Shown here: positions 1 through 13,900 of the stretch, piece after piece | Layout: every line of letters begins with the position of its first letter | Position numbering within the stretch: the first letter of the stretch is position 1 | Assembly: GCA_017590115.1 (NCBI GenBank) | Contig: JAGGNK010012559.1 | Location: 6,364,789 to 6,428,788, forward strand | Direction: 5' to 3' | Length of the DNA: 64,000 bases | From: Montifringilla adamsi | Taxonomy: Eukaryota > Chordata > Aves > Passeriformes > Passeridae | Notes under the pieces: generated by a model | Seen by the model: the letters and a program-made list of their open reading frames with translations, nothing else | Databases searched by the model: none | What the model was told of the DNA's origin: nothing | Made by a program: the position numbers and the translations under genes

Positions 1-359
1 GATGGACTTGGAAGCAGCCTGAGGCCGTTCCCTCTGCTCCTGTCCCTGTTCCCTGTTCCCAGCCCGACCCCCCGGCTGTCCCCTCCTGGCAGGAGCTGTG
101 CAGAGCCACAAGGTCCCCCTGAGCCCCCTTTTCTCCAGGCTGAGCCCCTTCCCAGCTCCCTCAGCCTCTCCTGGGGCTCCAGCCCCTTCCCAGCTCTGTT
201 CCCTTCCCTGGACACGCTCCTGCTCCTCAGTCTCTCTCCTGAAATTTGGGGAAGCAGCTCAGAAACCTCTCAGAGCTGCAGAGTCAGCAGCTCCACCTGC
301 CCTTGTGCCCAGATGCTGCTGCTTCCTCCCCTTCCTGTCCTTGGCAGCCATTCCTCAGG

Positions 360-510
360 GAAGTTGTTGTTGTGGCTGCCCCTGGATCCCTGGCAGTGCC
401 CAGGGCCAGGCTGGACAGGGCTTGGAGCAGCCTGGGACAGTGGGAGGTGTCCCTGCCATGGCAGGGTGGGACACGAGGGCCACTGGAAGCCCTCCCATGG
501 CAGCAGAGAA
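360..510 (+). mobile_element. CR1 LINE 3' fragment
   Basis: Contains typical CR1 3'-end wording (CCCTGGATCCCTGGCAGTG, GGAGGTGTCCCTGCCATGG), reading toward the element's 3' end on the plus strand. It is 5'-truncated and diverges before the octamer tail. Confidence 0.75.
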
Positions 511-1437
511 TCAGATGAGGGTTGCCAGGACTCCTGTTTGTTGCAGTGTTTCTGTGAAATGCTCTTGTTTCAATGAATCAGCATTTCCTCATTTAGAAGA
601 GGAAAATTTTGGCTTGTTCTGCTTGGAAATGTTTTGAAACTAGAAGGTTACATAGGACAAAATGGGTGTTTGAAATTTTGTTTTTATTCTATTTGTTATT
701 TTAAAGGGAACTGTGGGAATGCCTAAATGGGCCAGGCTGTGGGAGGGAAGCTGGGGGAATTGCAGCATTTCCCAGGGACTGCCTGATCCTTTGCTAGGCA
801 GCCTGTCCAGCTCAGGGTTGGGACCATCTCTCTGCAATTTGAATATTTTTTAGCAGAAGTAGCCAATTCCATGGGGTTTCAATTATTTAGGTTAGTACTT
901 TAAACTCCATTAAGAGTGTGCAAAACTCTTAATTTCTCCTGGAAATTCGATTTTAACTGGTCACCTCTTTTCTCTTGCTGAGGTAATTAGGTGTTCATTT
1001 GTGACCTCATGGTTGGCTGTTGTGGTTTCCAAGGAATGTTGATGCCCTTTTGGATATTTTAGGGGTGTTTTGCTGATAATCCAATGTAGTAAATGAGAGA
1101 GAAGATGTGGCCAAAAGCATCAATGCTGTGTTCATTCACAGTATAACCTTTGTTGGTTGTAGAGTTTGGGAAACATGACATTGGACATGAATGGTGGGAG
1201 GGAAGCCTGGGACAGGAAACTGCCCTGGGCTCACAGGGTCTCTGCTGGGATAGAAACATGGATTTTCCAGGCTGATATACTCCTGGAATTCTGCTCATCC
1301 TGAATTTCTCCACAAACTGGGAACGGCCTTGAGTCAGACATTCATTCTTCCATTGTTCCTTCCCTGAGTTTCTTCAGGAGCCTTTATTCCAAACTTCCCA
1401 GCTCTTAGCCACTGCTGTTTCTGGGAGCTTGGTGTGT

Positions 1438-1870
1438 GTGAGTGGCCTGACGTGGTGTCCCCACCATGTCCCTGCTGTCCTGCCGGTAACTGGGCACAGT
1501 GTGAGTGGCCTAGCGTGGTGGCCCCACCGTGTCCCCTGCTGTCCAGCAGGTAGTGGCACAGCGTGAGGGGCCTGACGTGGTGTCCCCCCCATGTCCCTGC
1601 TGTCCTGCCGGTAACTGGGCACAGTGTGAGTGGCCTAGCGTGGTGGCCCCACCGTGTCCCCTGCTGTCCAGCAGGTAGTGGCACAGCGTGAGGGGCCTGA
1701 CGTGGTGTCCCCAACGTGTCCCCAGCTGTCCTGCAGGTAGTGGCACAGTGTGAGTGGCCTAGTGTGTGGTGTCCCCACCATGTCCCTGCTGTCCTGCAGG
1801 TAACTGGGCACAGTGTGAGTGGCCTGACGTGGTGTCCCCACCGTGTCCCCTGCTGTCCTGCAGGTAACTG
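1438..1870. repeat. 63-bp minisatellite, about 7 copies
   Basis: Units begin with GTGAG(T/G)GGCCT at about 1438, 1501, 1563, 1626, 1688, 1750 and 1815, a spacing of 62-65 bp. Copies 1-2 and 3-4 form a two-unit higher-order pattern (TGACGTGGTGTCC versus TAGCGTGGTGGCC). Each unit ends in TGTCC(T/A)GC(A/C)GGTA, which resembles a splice acceptor followed directly by a donor. The last unit runs into the 5'UTR part of the WDTC1 start-codon exon. Confidence 0.9.
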
Positions 1871-1966
1871 TTGAACGCCCTCGGCGCGGATCCTGGCCCG
1901 GCTGGGATGCTTGGATGCACAGCAGCTCTTCCCACAGCTTCTCTTCGTCTGCCCCACTGCAAGAAG

Positions 1967-4900
1967 ATGGCAAAAGCCAACATCACCAGAGACATCATCC
2001 ACAGGCAGATCAAGGTAGGTGTGGGCCGTGTTCACTGGTGTTGGCTGGAGGGGGGAGTCAGTGCTGCAGTGGGGAAAGCTCCTGGTGCTGCCTTGACTTG
2101 GGAACGAGATCTCTGTTACTTACATATTGATAAGCTCCTAAGGAACTTAGGAGAACAAACACACAGGACCTGTCACTGTCCTTAATGGAGAGCTGGGATG
2201 GAGTCTGGCATGGCAGGAGCACAGTTCCTCTCCCTGGGCTGGTTTGCCATCAGCAGCTCTGTTCCTTCTGAGTTAAAGAGAGAAATAGAGCTGCTTGTGT
2301 TTGGGCACCTCAAAGGCCCTTAGCCAGCTTCCCTCTCTGCTTTCTGTGTTCTCCCTGTGTGATCTTGCCATCAGAGGTATTTCTGACTGTAGTAAAGCTA
2401 ATGATCTCTGTCACAGCCTCTCTGTCTCCTTTTCTTTAGAGAGTGCTGTGTTGCTTCCTTTGTGTAGGGGAAAAAAAAACTTGTGCAGTGGTGGGATCAG
2501 TCATCTGATGGCTGCTTTGGTGGAATATCAACGTGAAAGGACTGGCTGCAGCAGACACAATAGGCAATTATTGCTGGGACTCAGAGGCCTGAAATCATTT
2601 GCAGCTTTGCTGATAATCAGCATGCAGGAAAGGGATCTGTGAGTGGCCAGAATAAGGAACTGGGAGCTCGAGTGCTCACTCTGCAGTTTGGTACCAAACT
2701 CTGTTATAAGCTTGTAATTCAATCCATGTGCAAAGATTTGTTTTGCTGCCCTAACAAGGAAGGGCTGGTTCTGTGGTTTGAGCCTTAGCCTGGGACTGTC
2801 TCAGGCTGTCTGCTCTGTAGACTTTGACGTGTGACCTTGGGAAGATTGCTAAGTCAGGCAGTTCCTTGTAGGAAAAGCAGTATCCTACCCCCCAGCCCTC
2901 ACAAAGCCACTGAGGTTGCAGCAGCACAGATTTATACCTGCAGCACCTTGCATGGGCCTTGCAGTGCTTTAGGAATGCTCTCCACAGAAGCACATCAAGG
3001 GGTTTGAAGTCTGTGGTGGAAGCTCCTACAAAAAGCCTGGTTTGTTTTGCCTCCAATCCTTTTATGTCTGTCTCCATTTTTGTCTTCAAACAGCTTTTGG
3101 TGTGTGGAGTTCATTACTGAGCACTGGGCTGGGAAGGGAATTCAGCACTTTTGTTCTGCTCTGGGACTGCTGATGTGCTCTGAGCACCACCAGGGTGGTG
3201 TTTTGGGCACCACCAGGGTGATTTTTTGGGCACCACCAGGGTGATTTTGACATTGGTGTTGCCATCTCTAAATGCTGATGACAAAGGATTAAGTTGATGA
3301 GTGTGGCATGGAGTGGGACCACAGCTGGGTCAAGTCCTAGGGAAGAATCTCCATTTAGATGTTCCATCCAAAATCTGACTGGCATTCTCTCTCCTTCATT
3401 CCTGCCTCTGCAGTTGGCCTTCTTTCATCAGAGCCATCTGCTGATGCATCTGTGAGCCCTGTGAGATCACAGGGGAAACAACTGTCCTGCTTTCCTTCAC
3501 CTTCATTTGTACTGACGCAGTTCTGTGGCAGCTGTTCCCATCCCTCTGGAACAGCCTGTGCACTGCAGCTCTGCTCCCTGCCCGAGGAACAGCCCATCCC
3601 TGAAGGCAGCAGGCCAGTTCCACTGCAGCTCTTCACCCCATGCTGCTGCTGCCTGGGGACAGGCTCTGCAGTGGCACAGCTCTCCTGGGCAGCTCTGGTC
3701 CAGTACTGCTGTGCTCAGGATGGAGGTCCTGCTGAAATCCTGGCCAAGGGATAACAGCAGGCATTCCCAGGTTCTCCCATATCTTCTGGTTCAGGCCCCA
3801 GGTAGGGTCAGCTCACTGTGCCTCAGAGTGGGCCTCCCAGAGCTGGTTTTGGCTCCCCAGCTGGAGCCTGGCACTGAGTTACACAGCCTTTTAAATCACT
3901 TCAGGGGCACATATTAAGATCTGCCCGCCTGGAGATGTTCAGAGGATGGGAAGGCTGGAGAGGGACTTGTCACAAGGATGTGTAGTGATGGGACGAGGGG
4001 GAATGGCCTTGAGCTGAAGAAGAACAGGGATAGATGGGATACTGGGAAGAAATTATTTTCTGTGAGGGTGGTGAGGCCCTGGCACAGGGTGCCCAGAGCA
4101 GCTGGGGCTGCCCCTGGATCCCTGGCAGTGCCCAAGGCCAGGCTGGACAGGGCTTGGGGCTTGGAGCAGCCTGGCACAGTGGGAGGTGTCCCTGCCATGG
4201 CAGGGGTGGCACTGGATGGGCTTTGGGGTCCCTTCCAACCCAAACCATTCTTGGATTCTGTGACTCCCTACAACAGTAGAGGAGCTGTGGACCCCTCAAT
4301 AGCTGGCGTGATTTTTAACCTTGAAGAATGTTCTCTGAAAGGGCAGGAGGAGTGTTTGTTTGCCGTGCTCAGTGTGGTGCCTTTTGCTCCTGCAGGAGAG
4401 GGGAGCGCTGGGCTTCGAGCGCCACTACCACGTCACCGACCCCTTCATCCGCCGCCTGGGGCTGGAGGCTGAGCTGCAGGTGAGTGTCCAGAGGGCAAAC
4501 CAGCTCCTTGGAGTGCACCTTTTGTCAGGTCAGTACTGATTTCTTGGTCCCCCAAACTGCATTAGAGCCAGGAGTGGCTCAGTGAGAGCTGGCGTGAGCT
4601 TTCTGCACTGCCTGGTGCGCCGTCTGGAGAACCTGTGACAGGGTGGGCACCACCTAAGCTCAGCACTGATGCCTGAAGAAGACAATTGTCAGCTGTTCAA
4701 CATGCTCAGCTCTAGTGGGATGCCTAAGGAATTGTAGTGCACTCTGACATGCCATAGAAAAGATTGTAAGATTATACAGAATATTCTGGGTTGGAAGGGA
4801 CCCACAGGGATCATTGAAGTCTTAAGTGAGCAGCTCCATCTGGGGGTCAAACCCACACCCTTGGTATTATCAACACCCTGCTCCACCCAACTGAGCCTAC

Positions 4901-7900
4901 CTCTAACACATCAATTATCTTGGTTTGGGGGAGAAAAGGATTATTTTGCCCCCTTTTCAGTCACATCTCCCACATCAAATGCTGCTCAACACTCCCCCGC
5001 TTCCCAGTGCAGTCGTTGGTTAATGTGGATGAAGATGGATGATGTAGTCACCCAGCAGCAAGGTGCTTCTAACAGAGCTATCAAAAGTGCATTTTCCCTG
5101 TGTTCCCAGAGTGCCTGTACATGTAATTTGTCAGCCTAGCCAAGGGCTTTGGAAGCAAAGTCACCTTTCCGTGTGTACAGCAGGATTTCAGCTGTAGCCT
5201 CTGAGACTAAACTGCCATTTTATTCAACACTACCTTTTTCTATTTGTTTCATTTTGCCTTTTTTACACCAACTGCTCTAGCATGTCTGTCTTTTCTGGAG
5301 GTGCTTATCTACCAAGTGTGTGGAGTTCTTTACAGGGTTGGAATAAAAAAACCCTGCTTTTATTGGAAGAAGTTATTTGTGAGGAGCTCACTGTGTCCTT
5401 GTCTTAGGACAGCTCTGTTTGATACATCTGAAGTTTGACTAATGCCATCTTCCCTTGCCTCCTTCCCTCAGGGTCACTCTGGGTGTGTCAACTGTCTGGA
5501 ATGGAATGAAAAAGGAGAGTAAGTATGTGGCTTCATCTGGGGAATCAGCAAAGCCATAACCCCAGGTTTTCCCAAGAGTAGGATGTAGGTCATGTTATCA
5601 TAAGCAGCTGCTTCCCATTTCTAGTAAAGTGGAGCTCAAGCCTCAAAAGAAGCTTTATTTTGTTACATATATCTGGATATTATTAGAAATGCCCCTTTAG
5701 TGAGTTCAGAAGGGAAATGGTCAGACTAAGAAGTGGGGATAGAAGGCTGCTTCTCTTCTCTTAAGTGGTATTATGGATTATAATGGATCTTTAGGATTTG
5801 CCCAGCTGGTGGTGACATTTCCCCACCCCCTTCACCATGCTGTTAAAAGCTGCTGCTGGGGGACAGATATCCAAGGCAAGGAGGTAGAGAATTCACCCCT
5901 CTGCAATTTTAGAGGGACACTAAAGAGCAACTCCCAGTAACCAAGCGGAATGAAGAGTTTCTGTGTGAGAAATGAGTGGACTGGAGGAAGAGTGGGTATT
6001 TCTGCACATGCCTCTTACAACATCCAAAGTCTGCCCTCTGATACTCTTCAGAATTCTTTACCAGTGAAAATTTCATGTGCTTGAAAGAGAATGGCTACGA
6101 AGAAATCTAAGTTTAAAAGAGCTGAGAGTTGCAGATGTCAGATTCCTTTGGTCCAGATGCAGATGGATGGACAAGCCAAGAGCACCTTGCAATGACTTTA
6201 AAAGCAGTTTGTGGTTCACCCCATGAGCCCTGGGACTGCCTGGGCACCTCTGGAGCCTTGGCTGGGCTTCAGAGATGATGTGGAGCAGCTAACACAGCCA
6301 GGGTAGCAGGGAGGGTGGAGGCCCTGCATTTTGCTGTTGAGCAAACACTCCTGTTTTCCCATCGCCGTGCGGGTGAGATGCCTCAGTCAGCTGTGTTTCT
6401 GTGGAATTGCTTTTTGTCTGCTTTAGCTCCTAGACCTGGCTGAAGGGATGGGTGCACAGCGAGCAGCAAGAACAGAGAGCTGAGGGAAGAGAGGAAATGG
6501 GCTGGGTAGGGCCGAATTAACTTAATGGATGTCTGTGGTCAAACAGCTCCACAGACCTGGGCACGGTGTGGAACAGAAGAATTGATGCTGCATATTTGTC
6601 TCCTGTTCCTTTTAGCTTGTTGGCCTCTGGCTCTGATGACCAGCATACCATTGTGTGGGATCCTCTGCACCACAAGAAACTCCTTTCTATGCACACAGGA
6701 CACACTGCAAACATCTTTTCTGTCAAGGTATGTGCTTAGAAGGAATGAGCAGCTAACAGAAACAGCAACCTGAGCAGTAAAAGGGTGAATCCTTGCTAGG
6801 AAACATTTTCTTACAAAGAGTTTCCCCCCCAAAAATTTTAATATTTCTAATTATGGGGAAAAGGATTAAATCTAATGTTGCACTTAGCTTATGCAGACCC
6901 CAGGCTTATTCTTTTGGTAAATTGGAAGGAAATGATTGTAGCAAACTGGGATGTGTGATGAAGACACTCTTGAGTCCTGCTGTAGCTGGTGACCTGTGTA
7001 ATAGGCACTAACATGGGTTAGCCCCCTTTCCTGAAGCAGAATTCCTGCTCTGTGCCGGGCAGGGGTCCCTGTGAGCAGCCCCAGTGCTCCTCCAGGCTGA
7101 GTGCCCGACCCCTCTCCCGCAGTTCTTGCCGCACTCGGGGGATCGGATCCTCATCACGGGAGCTGCAGACTCCAAGGTGCACGTCCATGACTTGACTGTC
7201 AAGGAGACCGTGCACATGTTTGGAGATCACACCAACAGAGTGAAGCGGATTGCCACGGCTCCCATGTGGCCAAACACCTTCTGGAGTGCAGCAGAAGATG
7301 GCTTAATCAGGTACAGAATTCCAGTTGGTTTGGTGTTGGGAACCATCACAATGTGTGCTGTGCACAGACCTGAAGAGAGGCTGTCTCTGTACTAACAGCT
7401 TAAGCTCATCTCTCCCTCTCCTAAAACTGGGAAGATTTATCTTGTAGAGCCATGAATACTCTCCTCAGCTCCTTCATTTTCCTCACTGCTGGAAAGGGAG
7501 GCCAGGAAAGGAACAGGTCATGACTTGGGAGTTTAATTTGGAACTTGAATAAATCTGTGCACATTATGCATCTGCTTTTAATGATTATCCTGGTACCGAG
7601 GCCCAGTGAGTGTTGTCCCAGCTCAGGACATTGCATGAGTCTCTTCCTGCTGCTCCTGTTCCCCCGTGACGTGTCTGCCTCACTCCCACCCCTGTGCAGG
7701 CAGTACGACCTGCGGGAGAACAGCAAACGTTCCGAGGTCCTGATAGACCTGACTGAGTACTGTGGGCAGCTGGTGGAGGCCAAGTGCCTGACGGTGAACC
7801 CCCAGGACAACAATTACCTGGCCGTGGGGGCCAGCGGGCCCTTTGTGCGGCTCTACGACATCCGCATGATCCACAACCACAGGTAACAGCACCTGCCTCC

Positions 7901-10900
7901 TGGGGCACACTCCTGCTGCAGGCATCTGCTCAGGGCTCTGCTGGGGAGGGGGGCTTGCAGGGGTCCAGCACTCGCCTCTCTGTGGGAAGTTTCACTCTGT
8001 TTTTTCTGTCACCCAAAGTCTTTTGGTTGAGTACACCGGGGTGGTGCGAGGCTGGTCACCCCATAGCTGTGTGGGTGGGCAAGAAAAGCCAGTGTGGATG
8101 AGGCTGTGCTTATCACGAGGCTGTTGCTCTCTCTGGCAGGAAGAGCATGAAGCAGAGCCCCTCAGCTGGAGTGCACACGTTCTGTGACCGGCAGAAGCCG
8201 CTCCCGGACGGGGCGGCTCAGTACTACGTGGCAGGTACGGCCCTGCTCGGGGGGCACGGGGGGCACTGGGGGACTTCACTGCCTGCACAAAGAGCTCTGC
8301 CCATCACACACAAACCCCTGCCCAGGGCATCTCTTGCGTGGAATTGCAGGTGATTTCACCGGGGAGGTGAGCCAGCCTTGCTGCTTTTTGTCCGGCATAA
8401 ATGTGTTTTTGTCACTCCTGCTGGAAAGTGGAGGATTGGGTATAAGCTGGGCTCTATAGGCTTGCCTGGAACTGGTCCCAGCAAAGCTGCCATGCAAAAC
8501 CTTTTTGGCACAGAAATGACTTGTCCTCATCCTGCAGATAAAGAATCAGTGATGCAGTATCTGAGCAATCTAGATGACATTTTTCTCCAGTGCTCATTAT
8601 TTACTATCTTTTACCCCAAAATGTTGGTTTTTTTTTTTTTTTTTTTACAATATCTCAGACCAGCATGTTCAGCAGACCAGTTCTGACAGTCCTGCTCCTG
8701 ATGATTCCCACTAGAGGATTCCTCAGGTCCCCTGAATTGGTCATGCAACACATCTGCTGTCTGAAGAACAGAACCTGTGTGTGAGCTGAATATTTAGGAG
8801 CTTTGGTTTCCTTGTGCTGAGGGCTTTATTAAGGAAACCTAATTAGGGGCTTGAGGATGGAGGTATTTGCAGATGGCCACAAATCACAAAAGCCAAATCC
8901 TAGTGAATCCCCAAAACTGAGATTTGCTGGGTTCTGGAGGCTCATTGTTGACAAGGCAGTGATGATTCCTGTCTTCGTGTGGGGTGGCTGTGCAAAATTG
9001 GAATCATGGAATCACAGAATGGTTTGGGCTGGAAGGGACCTTAAAACACCCCTTGTTCCACCCCGTGCCCTGGGCAGGGACACCTTCCACGAGACCAGGT
9101 TGCTCCAAGGCCCATCCAGGCAGGCCTTGGACACTTGCAGAGATGGAGCATCCATACCCAGAAGCTGTGGAAAGACACCTGTGCCTGCTTTGGTTGCGCG
9201 TGGAAGGATCCCCTGAACAGCGGGAAACGGAAAATCCCGTCGGTGCTTGTGCTCCGTGGCTTTGCTCTTGTAAAAGGGAGCAGCTGGGGTAGGACAAAGA
9301 CAACAGTTGAGAGTTAAGCCAATAATTACGGACTTGTCCTCTCCACAGGGCACCTCCCAGTGAAGCTCCCAGACTACAACAACCGGCTGAGGGTCCTGGT
9401 GGCCACGTACGTCACCTTCAGCCCCGATGGCACCGAGCTCCTGGTCAACATGGGAGGGGAGCAGGTGAGGAGGCAGAAAAGCCTCACATTGGGTCACTGG
9501 GCATTGTTGTGTGCTGTTGAAAATAGGTACAGCAGCTCCTCTGTGGCTAATGTGATTGATTTTAAACTGCTTTCTGATTAATTCAGACTAAATACTTGGG
9601 ATTAGGGATGTGTTTGTTACACTGTCACTGATCAAAGTTAAACCACGTTCTGTTGTGGTTTTCCAATTCACATTTCACTCTCCGGAAGAGGGGAAAGAAA
9701 ATAAACAAAATCAGTTCTGGAACTGACCTTTGTTGACCTGGAAAGGATTTCATAACTCATTCTTGAGACATCAAACTGCTTCTGTAATAGAATGTAGTGA
9801 ATAAGAAACTTGCAGAAGCAAAGGCCTTCACCTGGAATATTGATTGCTTTAATTTTAAGCTCTGGGTGTTATTCATGGATCTTTTGTAAAGCCTATCAAT
9901 GGAATGAGAAAATCCTCCTGACACATTAATCAGCATGGATTAAACAGGACCTTTGCTTGTGGGCAGGTTGCACTGTGCTTGTCCTCTCCAGCTCTTTCTC
10001 ACACGTGCACTCACTCCCTTTAGGAGAGGGTGAGCTGTGGGTCTGGCCTGGGCTGTCCATTCCTGTCCCAGTACAGCTGTAAATTAGGATTTCACAGAGT
10101 TGCCCTGGGAGTTTCTTGGGAAATACTGGTTTCATCTTAGAGAGACTTTTCCTCAGTGTCTTGCCTCTTTTCTGTCAATAGGTGTTTGGTTTCTTCATTA
10201 TCATGATGTTAATTGAAATACCTTAGTTGCCTAACTGAAATATGAAGCTTTCTGAGCAGGTTGGTCAGTGGTCAGGTCATCTTTTAGACTCTGCAGGTGT
10301 GGAGTGAGACCAGGTTCCTGTTTCCCAGTGCTGTTGTCTCTGAACTGGGCTGGACTGGGACACACCCCAGTTACTGCTGCCACCCTTGTGTGTCCATCTA
10401 TAAAAAAGATTCCCAGTGAGAAAACTGGAAAGAGCAAACACAGACATGGAACTGTGTACCTGCTGAGCCCTCTTTTATTTCTGACTTGAGCATCTCTGTT
10501 TTGCAGGCTTGTCTCATGCTCTTTTTTCCTTTCCTCAGGTCTATTTGTTTGATCTGACATACAAACAGCGGCCATACACTTTTCTCCTCCCAAAGAAGTG
10601 CCACACTTCAGGGGGTAAGTGTGATGCTGTCACAAAGGGAGCACAGAGCACAGGGGAGTTCTGTACTGCACAATTCATTTTCAGGGTGCAGGAGGAGAAT
10701 GCAGCAGGCTGTGGGTGTTGCTGGGCTGCTTCTGCAGTGCAGTTCATAGCCTGGTGCCAAAATCCTTCTGCAGTGAGACAAAACACGAGGGCAGAAGTGA
10801 CCTGTGGAGAGGGGGGTGTGTGAATTGAGAGTGCCTGAAGGGTTCAGTTGAGTGTGCTCAAGGATTAAGCAGACTGTTCAGTGCTTGAGGTCCTGGTATC

Positions 10901-13900
10901 CTCCCAGACCATTCCAGGATTCCATGATACTCTAACAATGGCCTGAAATCAGTCAAAGGTTAATTCCCTTAGCACTTGGTTCTGTGTGTGTCTGGTTTTC
11001 TGATCTAGAATTGTATTGCAAAGGACACTGCAGAGATTTGTAAATATGAGGACAAATCTAATCCAGGTGTTTGGAGCAGGTGGAATCATGGAAGTTTTGT
11101 TTCTGCTCTGAATGGGGCTGTTGTGTTGGGTTGGCCCTGCTGAAAATAAACCCAGAGTTTGTATAACCTACATTGATACTTAGCATGGTTGTATATGTCT
11201 TCTTCTAACCCTCAGAAGTGCAGAATGGAAAAACCTCTACCAATGGAGTGTCCAATGGGATCCATCTCCACAGCAACGGCTTCCGCTTGGCCGAGGGACG
11301 GGCACACGTCAGGTGAGGGCACACTGCCCCTCCTGGGGCCTTCCATGCCTTTGTCCTTGGCCTCTCACAGGGTGAGGTGCTGCCAGAAGGGTGTGAGCTG
11401 CAAATCCCTTGCCCTGTTCCTGGATTGCCAGGTGGCCTCTGTCCCTGGGGCTGTGTTGGCCTCTCGTGCCTGGGCTGTGAACAGGACTCAGAGCAGGCAA
11501 GAGCATCCTCGGAGGATTTTTCCTCTTATGGTGAATTAAGGTGGACAAAACTAAGAAATGATTTTTCAGGCCTGGAAGCAAAGTGTCCTGAGTGGTGGTT
11601 GCTTCCTGGCCTGCAGGAGCTGTGCGTTGATAGTGGCAGAGGCTAGCAGGTGAACGAGCCTTGCTTCCCTGTGCCATTTTCTGGGCACTTGCCTGCTGCA
11701 AACTGAACTGAAGCAGCCAGAATTGTTCTGTGACAGCACTGGAACACTACTGCCATTCCTAGCATGGGAGCTAGGACTGGATGGAGCCTCTTCTATTGCT
11801 CCTGCTGATTTCTTTCTTTGAAACAAAATGCATTTGGGGTGAAGGAGCAGCAGCACATCTTGCTGGCTGTTTTTCTTCCAGCTGATGAGACTTGGTTCAA
11901 AGTCAAGACACTTATTTAGTACCATATATGGGTAGTCTGGTTCCTCCAGAGTCACTTTGTGGGCTGTTTCAGCTCCTCTCCTCTAGATGGCCCCTCCACC
12001 GCGGCAGCAGGAATGGGGCTGGAATTTTGGGCTGCAGAGCATGGGCCTGGTGAGCTCAGATGCTTCTGCATGTGCATTGTTGTGCACTGCTGAAAGAGCA
12101 CTGGAAACGTTGTTTGTGCAGTCGAAACAAAGACCTGTTGGTGAAGTCTGGTGCTTAAAATACCCACTGCTCAATTTGGAGTGTGTCTCTGTAGATGAAG
12201 GAAAATTGGAAACAGACAAATGATGGTCACACTGATGTAGTGAGACTGCCAGAGGGCGGGGGGGCCTGGCACGGGGTGCCCAGAGAAGCTCTGGCTGCCC
12301 TGGCAGTGTCCAGGAGCACCCTGGGGTAGTGGGAGGTGTCCCTGCACATGACAGGGGCTGGAACTGGATGGGCTTTCAAGTCTCTTCCAGCCCAGACTAT
12401 TCTGGGATTCTGTGATCAAAACCAGACTTTCCTCTTAAAGTTCCTCAGGTCCAGAGTGCCTTCTGCCTTTTTTGCATCTTTTATCGGGAAGTTTAGCAAA
12501 CATTAGCTAAGCTGGAACTAAGCACTGCAGACTGTGAGCTGGAGTGAAGGATGTACAACTTACCTGTGCTGCTCCCTTGTTCCCCTGCAGCCCCCAGGTG
12601 GAGTTGCCCCCGTACCTGGAGAGGATCAAGCAGCAAGCCAACGAGGCCTTTGCCTGCCAGCTGTGGACACAGGCCATCCAGCTGTACAGCAAAGCTGTGC
12701 AGAAGGCCCCCAACAACGCCATGCTCTATGGGAACAGAGCTGCTGCCTACATGAAGCGCAAGTGGTAAGGGCAGTGTCACTGCAGGGGACTCCCAAGGGC
12801 ACCTTGCTCAAGGGCCTGGTGTCCCTCTGGCAGGCGGGGCTGGGGGGTCAGACTGAAGCACCTCTGGCACAAAGGGGTGGCCAGCAGTCTGTGCTGGACA
12901 AATTCTGGGGAGGCACAGCTGGTAAGCAGCCGTTGTTTCACCTGCTGATGGGCTGTGTGGAGTCCTGATCCTTTCCTGTTTAAAAAGCTACCCAAAATTC
13001 ACATCTGATTCACAGCATTCTGGATGTCTCCAAGGGTGTCTGTGTTTCTCTGGGTGGTTCTGATTTGCATTAAAGAAGGGCTCTTAAATCTGCTGTCAAC
13101 ACATGACGTAATGGTGACTGTGCTCTATAACACCCATGGCAGGAGGTTGTTTAGGGCTGCTGGGGTGGCTTTGGTTGCTGCTTTGTCCAAGTACCTCACT
13201 CTGCAGACACTCAGACCTGGTGGTTCCTGTGTTACCCCAGCGAACCACACTCCTCTGACTGAAACAAACCTCTGGGAGGGGTCTGGGGAGGCGGCAGATC
13301 CTTGCAGTCTGGAGAGGATCCTGCCCTGCTGGTTGCAAAACACCCTGTCAGCCTCTGCAGTAGGTAATGTCTGCTCTGACCAGTGGCCAGAGCTGCATCT
13401 GCAAGATACAGCTGAGTTATTTTAGTGCCTGTCCCCTTGAGCAGAGTAAGACTGAGTACCATGACTTGCCATTAACATATTTAAAATAGCTGTGGTCCTT
13501 CATCTCCATTTGCTTTGTGAGGATATCCTTCTCCTCTCCCTGCTGAAATCCCCAGTATGAGTTCTCCTCTCTTCTTGCCAAGATAAAGAGCAGCCAGCAG
13601 TTGTTGTGACTGTTGGTAACTGGCCTACTGGCTGTTTTGCAATAGCAGAGATTTGGGAGCTGCCTCAAAAAGACCTCAGTGTTCAGAAGGAGAAGAACAA
13701 TAGGTTGGGATTAAGGGATGGAACACAGAAGCTGAGTGCTGATCTCATGAATGACATTTTTCTTATAGGAATCGTTTTTCCCGAAGGGTGTTGGCACATC
13801 TGAACCTTTCAGTGTGTCAGCTACTGCTTTGCCACAGTTTTGGGTAGCAGGAAGATGTGGAAAACATACACACAGTGGGTTTCTGTGGCATGCAGGGGGT

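Larger units (their letters stand above)
1..1966 (+). other. WDTC1: WDTC1 5' intron / 5'UTR region
   Basis: No coding exon is visible before the start codon at 1967. The stretch is moderate-GC intronic sequence with a CR1 fragment (about 360-510) and a 63-bp minisatellite (1438-1870). The 5'UTR part of the start-codon exon begins after an AG at either 1863 (end of the last minisatellite unit) or 1937; the sequence alone does not decide which. The promoter and first non-coding exon are presumed to lie left of the window. Confidence 0.6.

Noticed and set aside
1438..1870. Regularly spaced repeats that might suggest a CRISPR array
   Set aside because: The units are contiguous and similar along their whole length, with no unique spacers, and the DNA is vertebrate.
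1334..2035. Minus-strand frame of 233 residues with repeated CPVTCRTAG-like segments
   Set aside because: It is a translation of the 63-bp minisatellite; there is no start context, splice structure or homologue.
10905..10935. Possible CR1 tail (CCATTCCAGGATTCCATGAT)
   Set aside because: Only about 30 bp resemble the CR1 3' end; too short to call with confidence.
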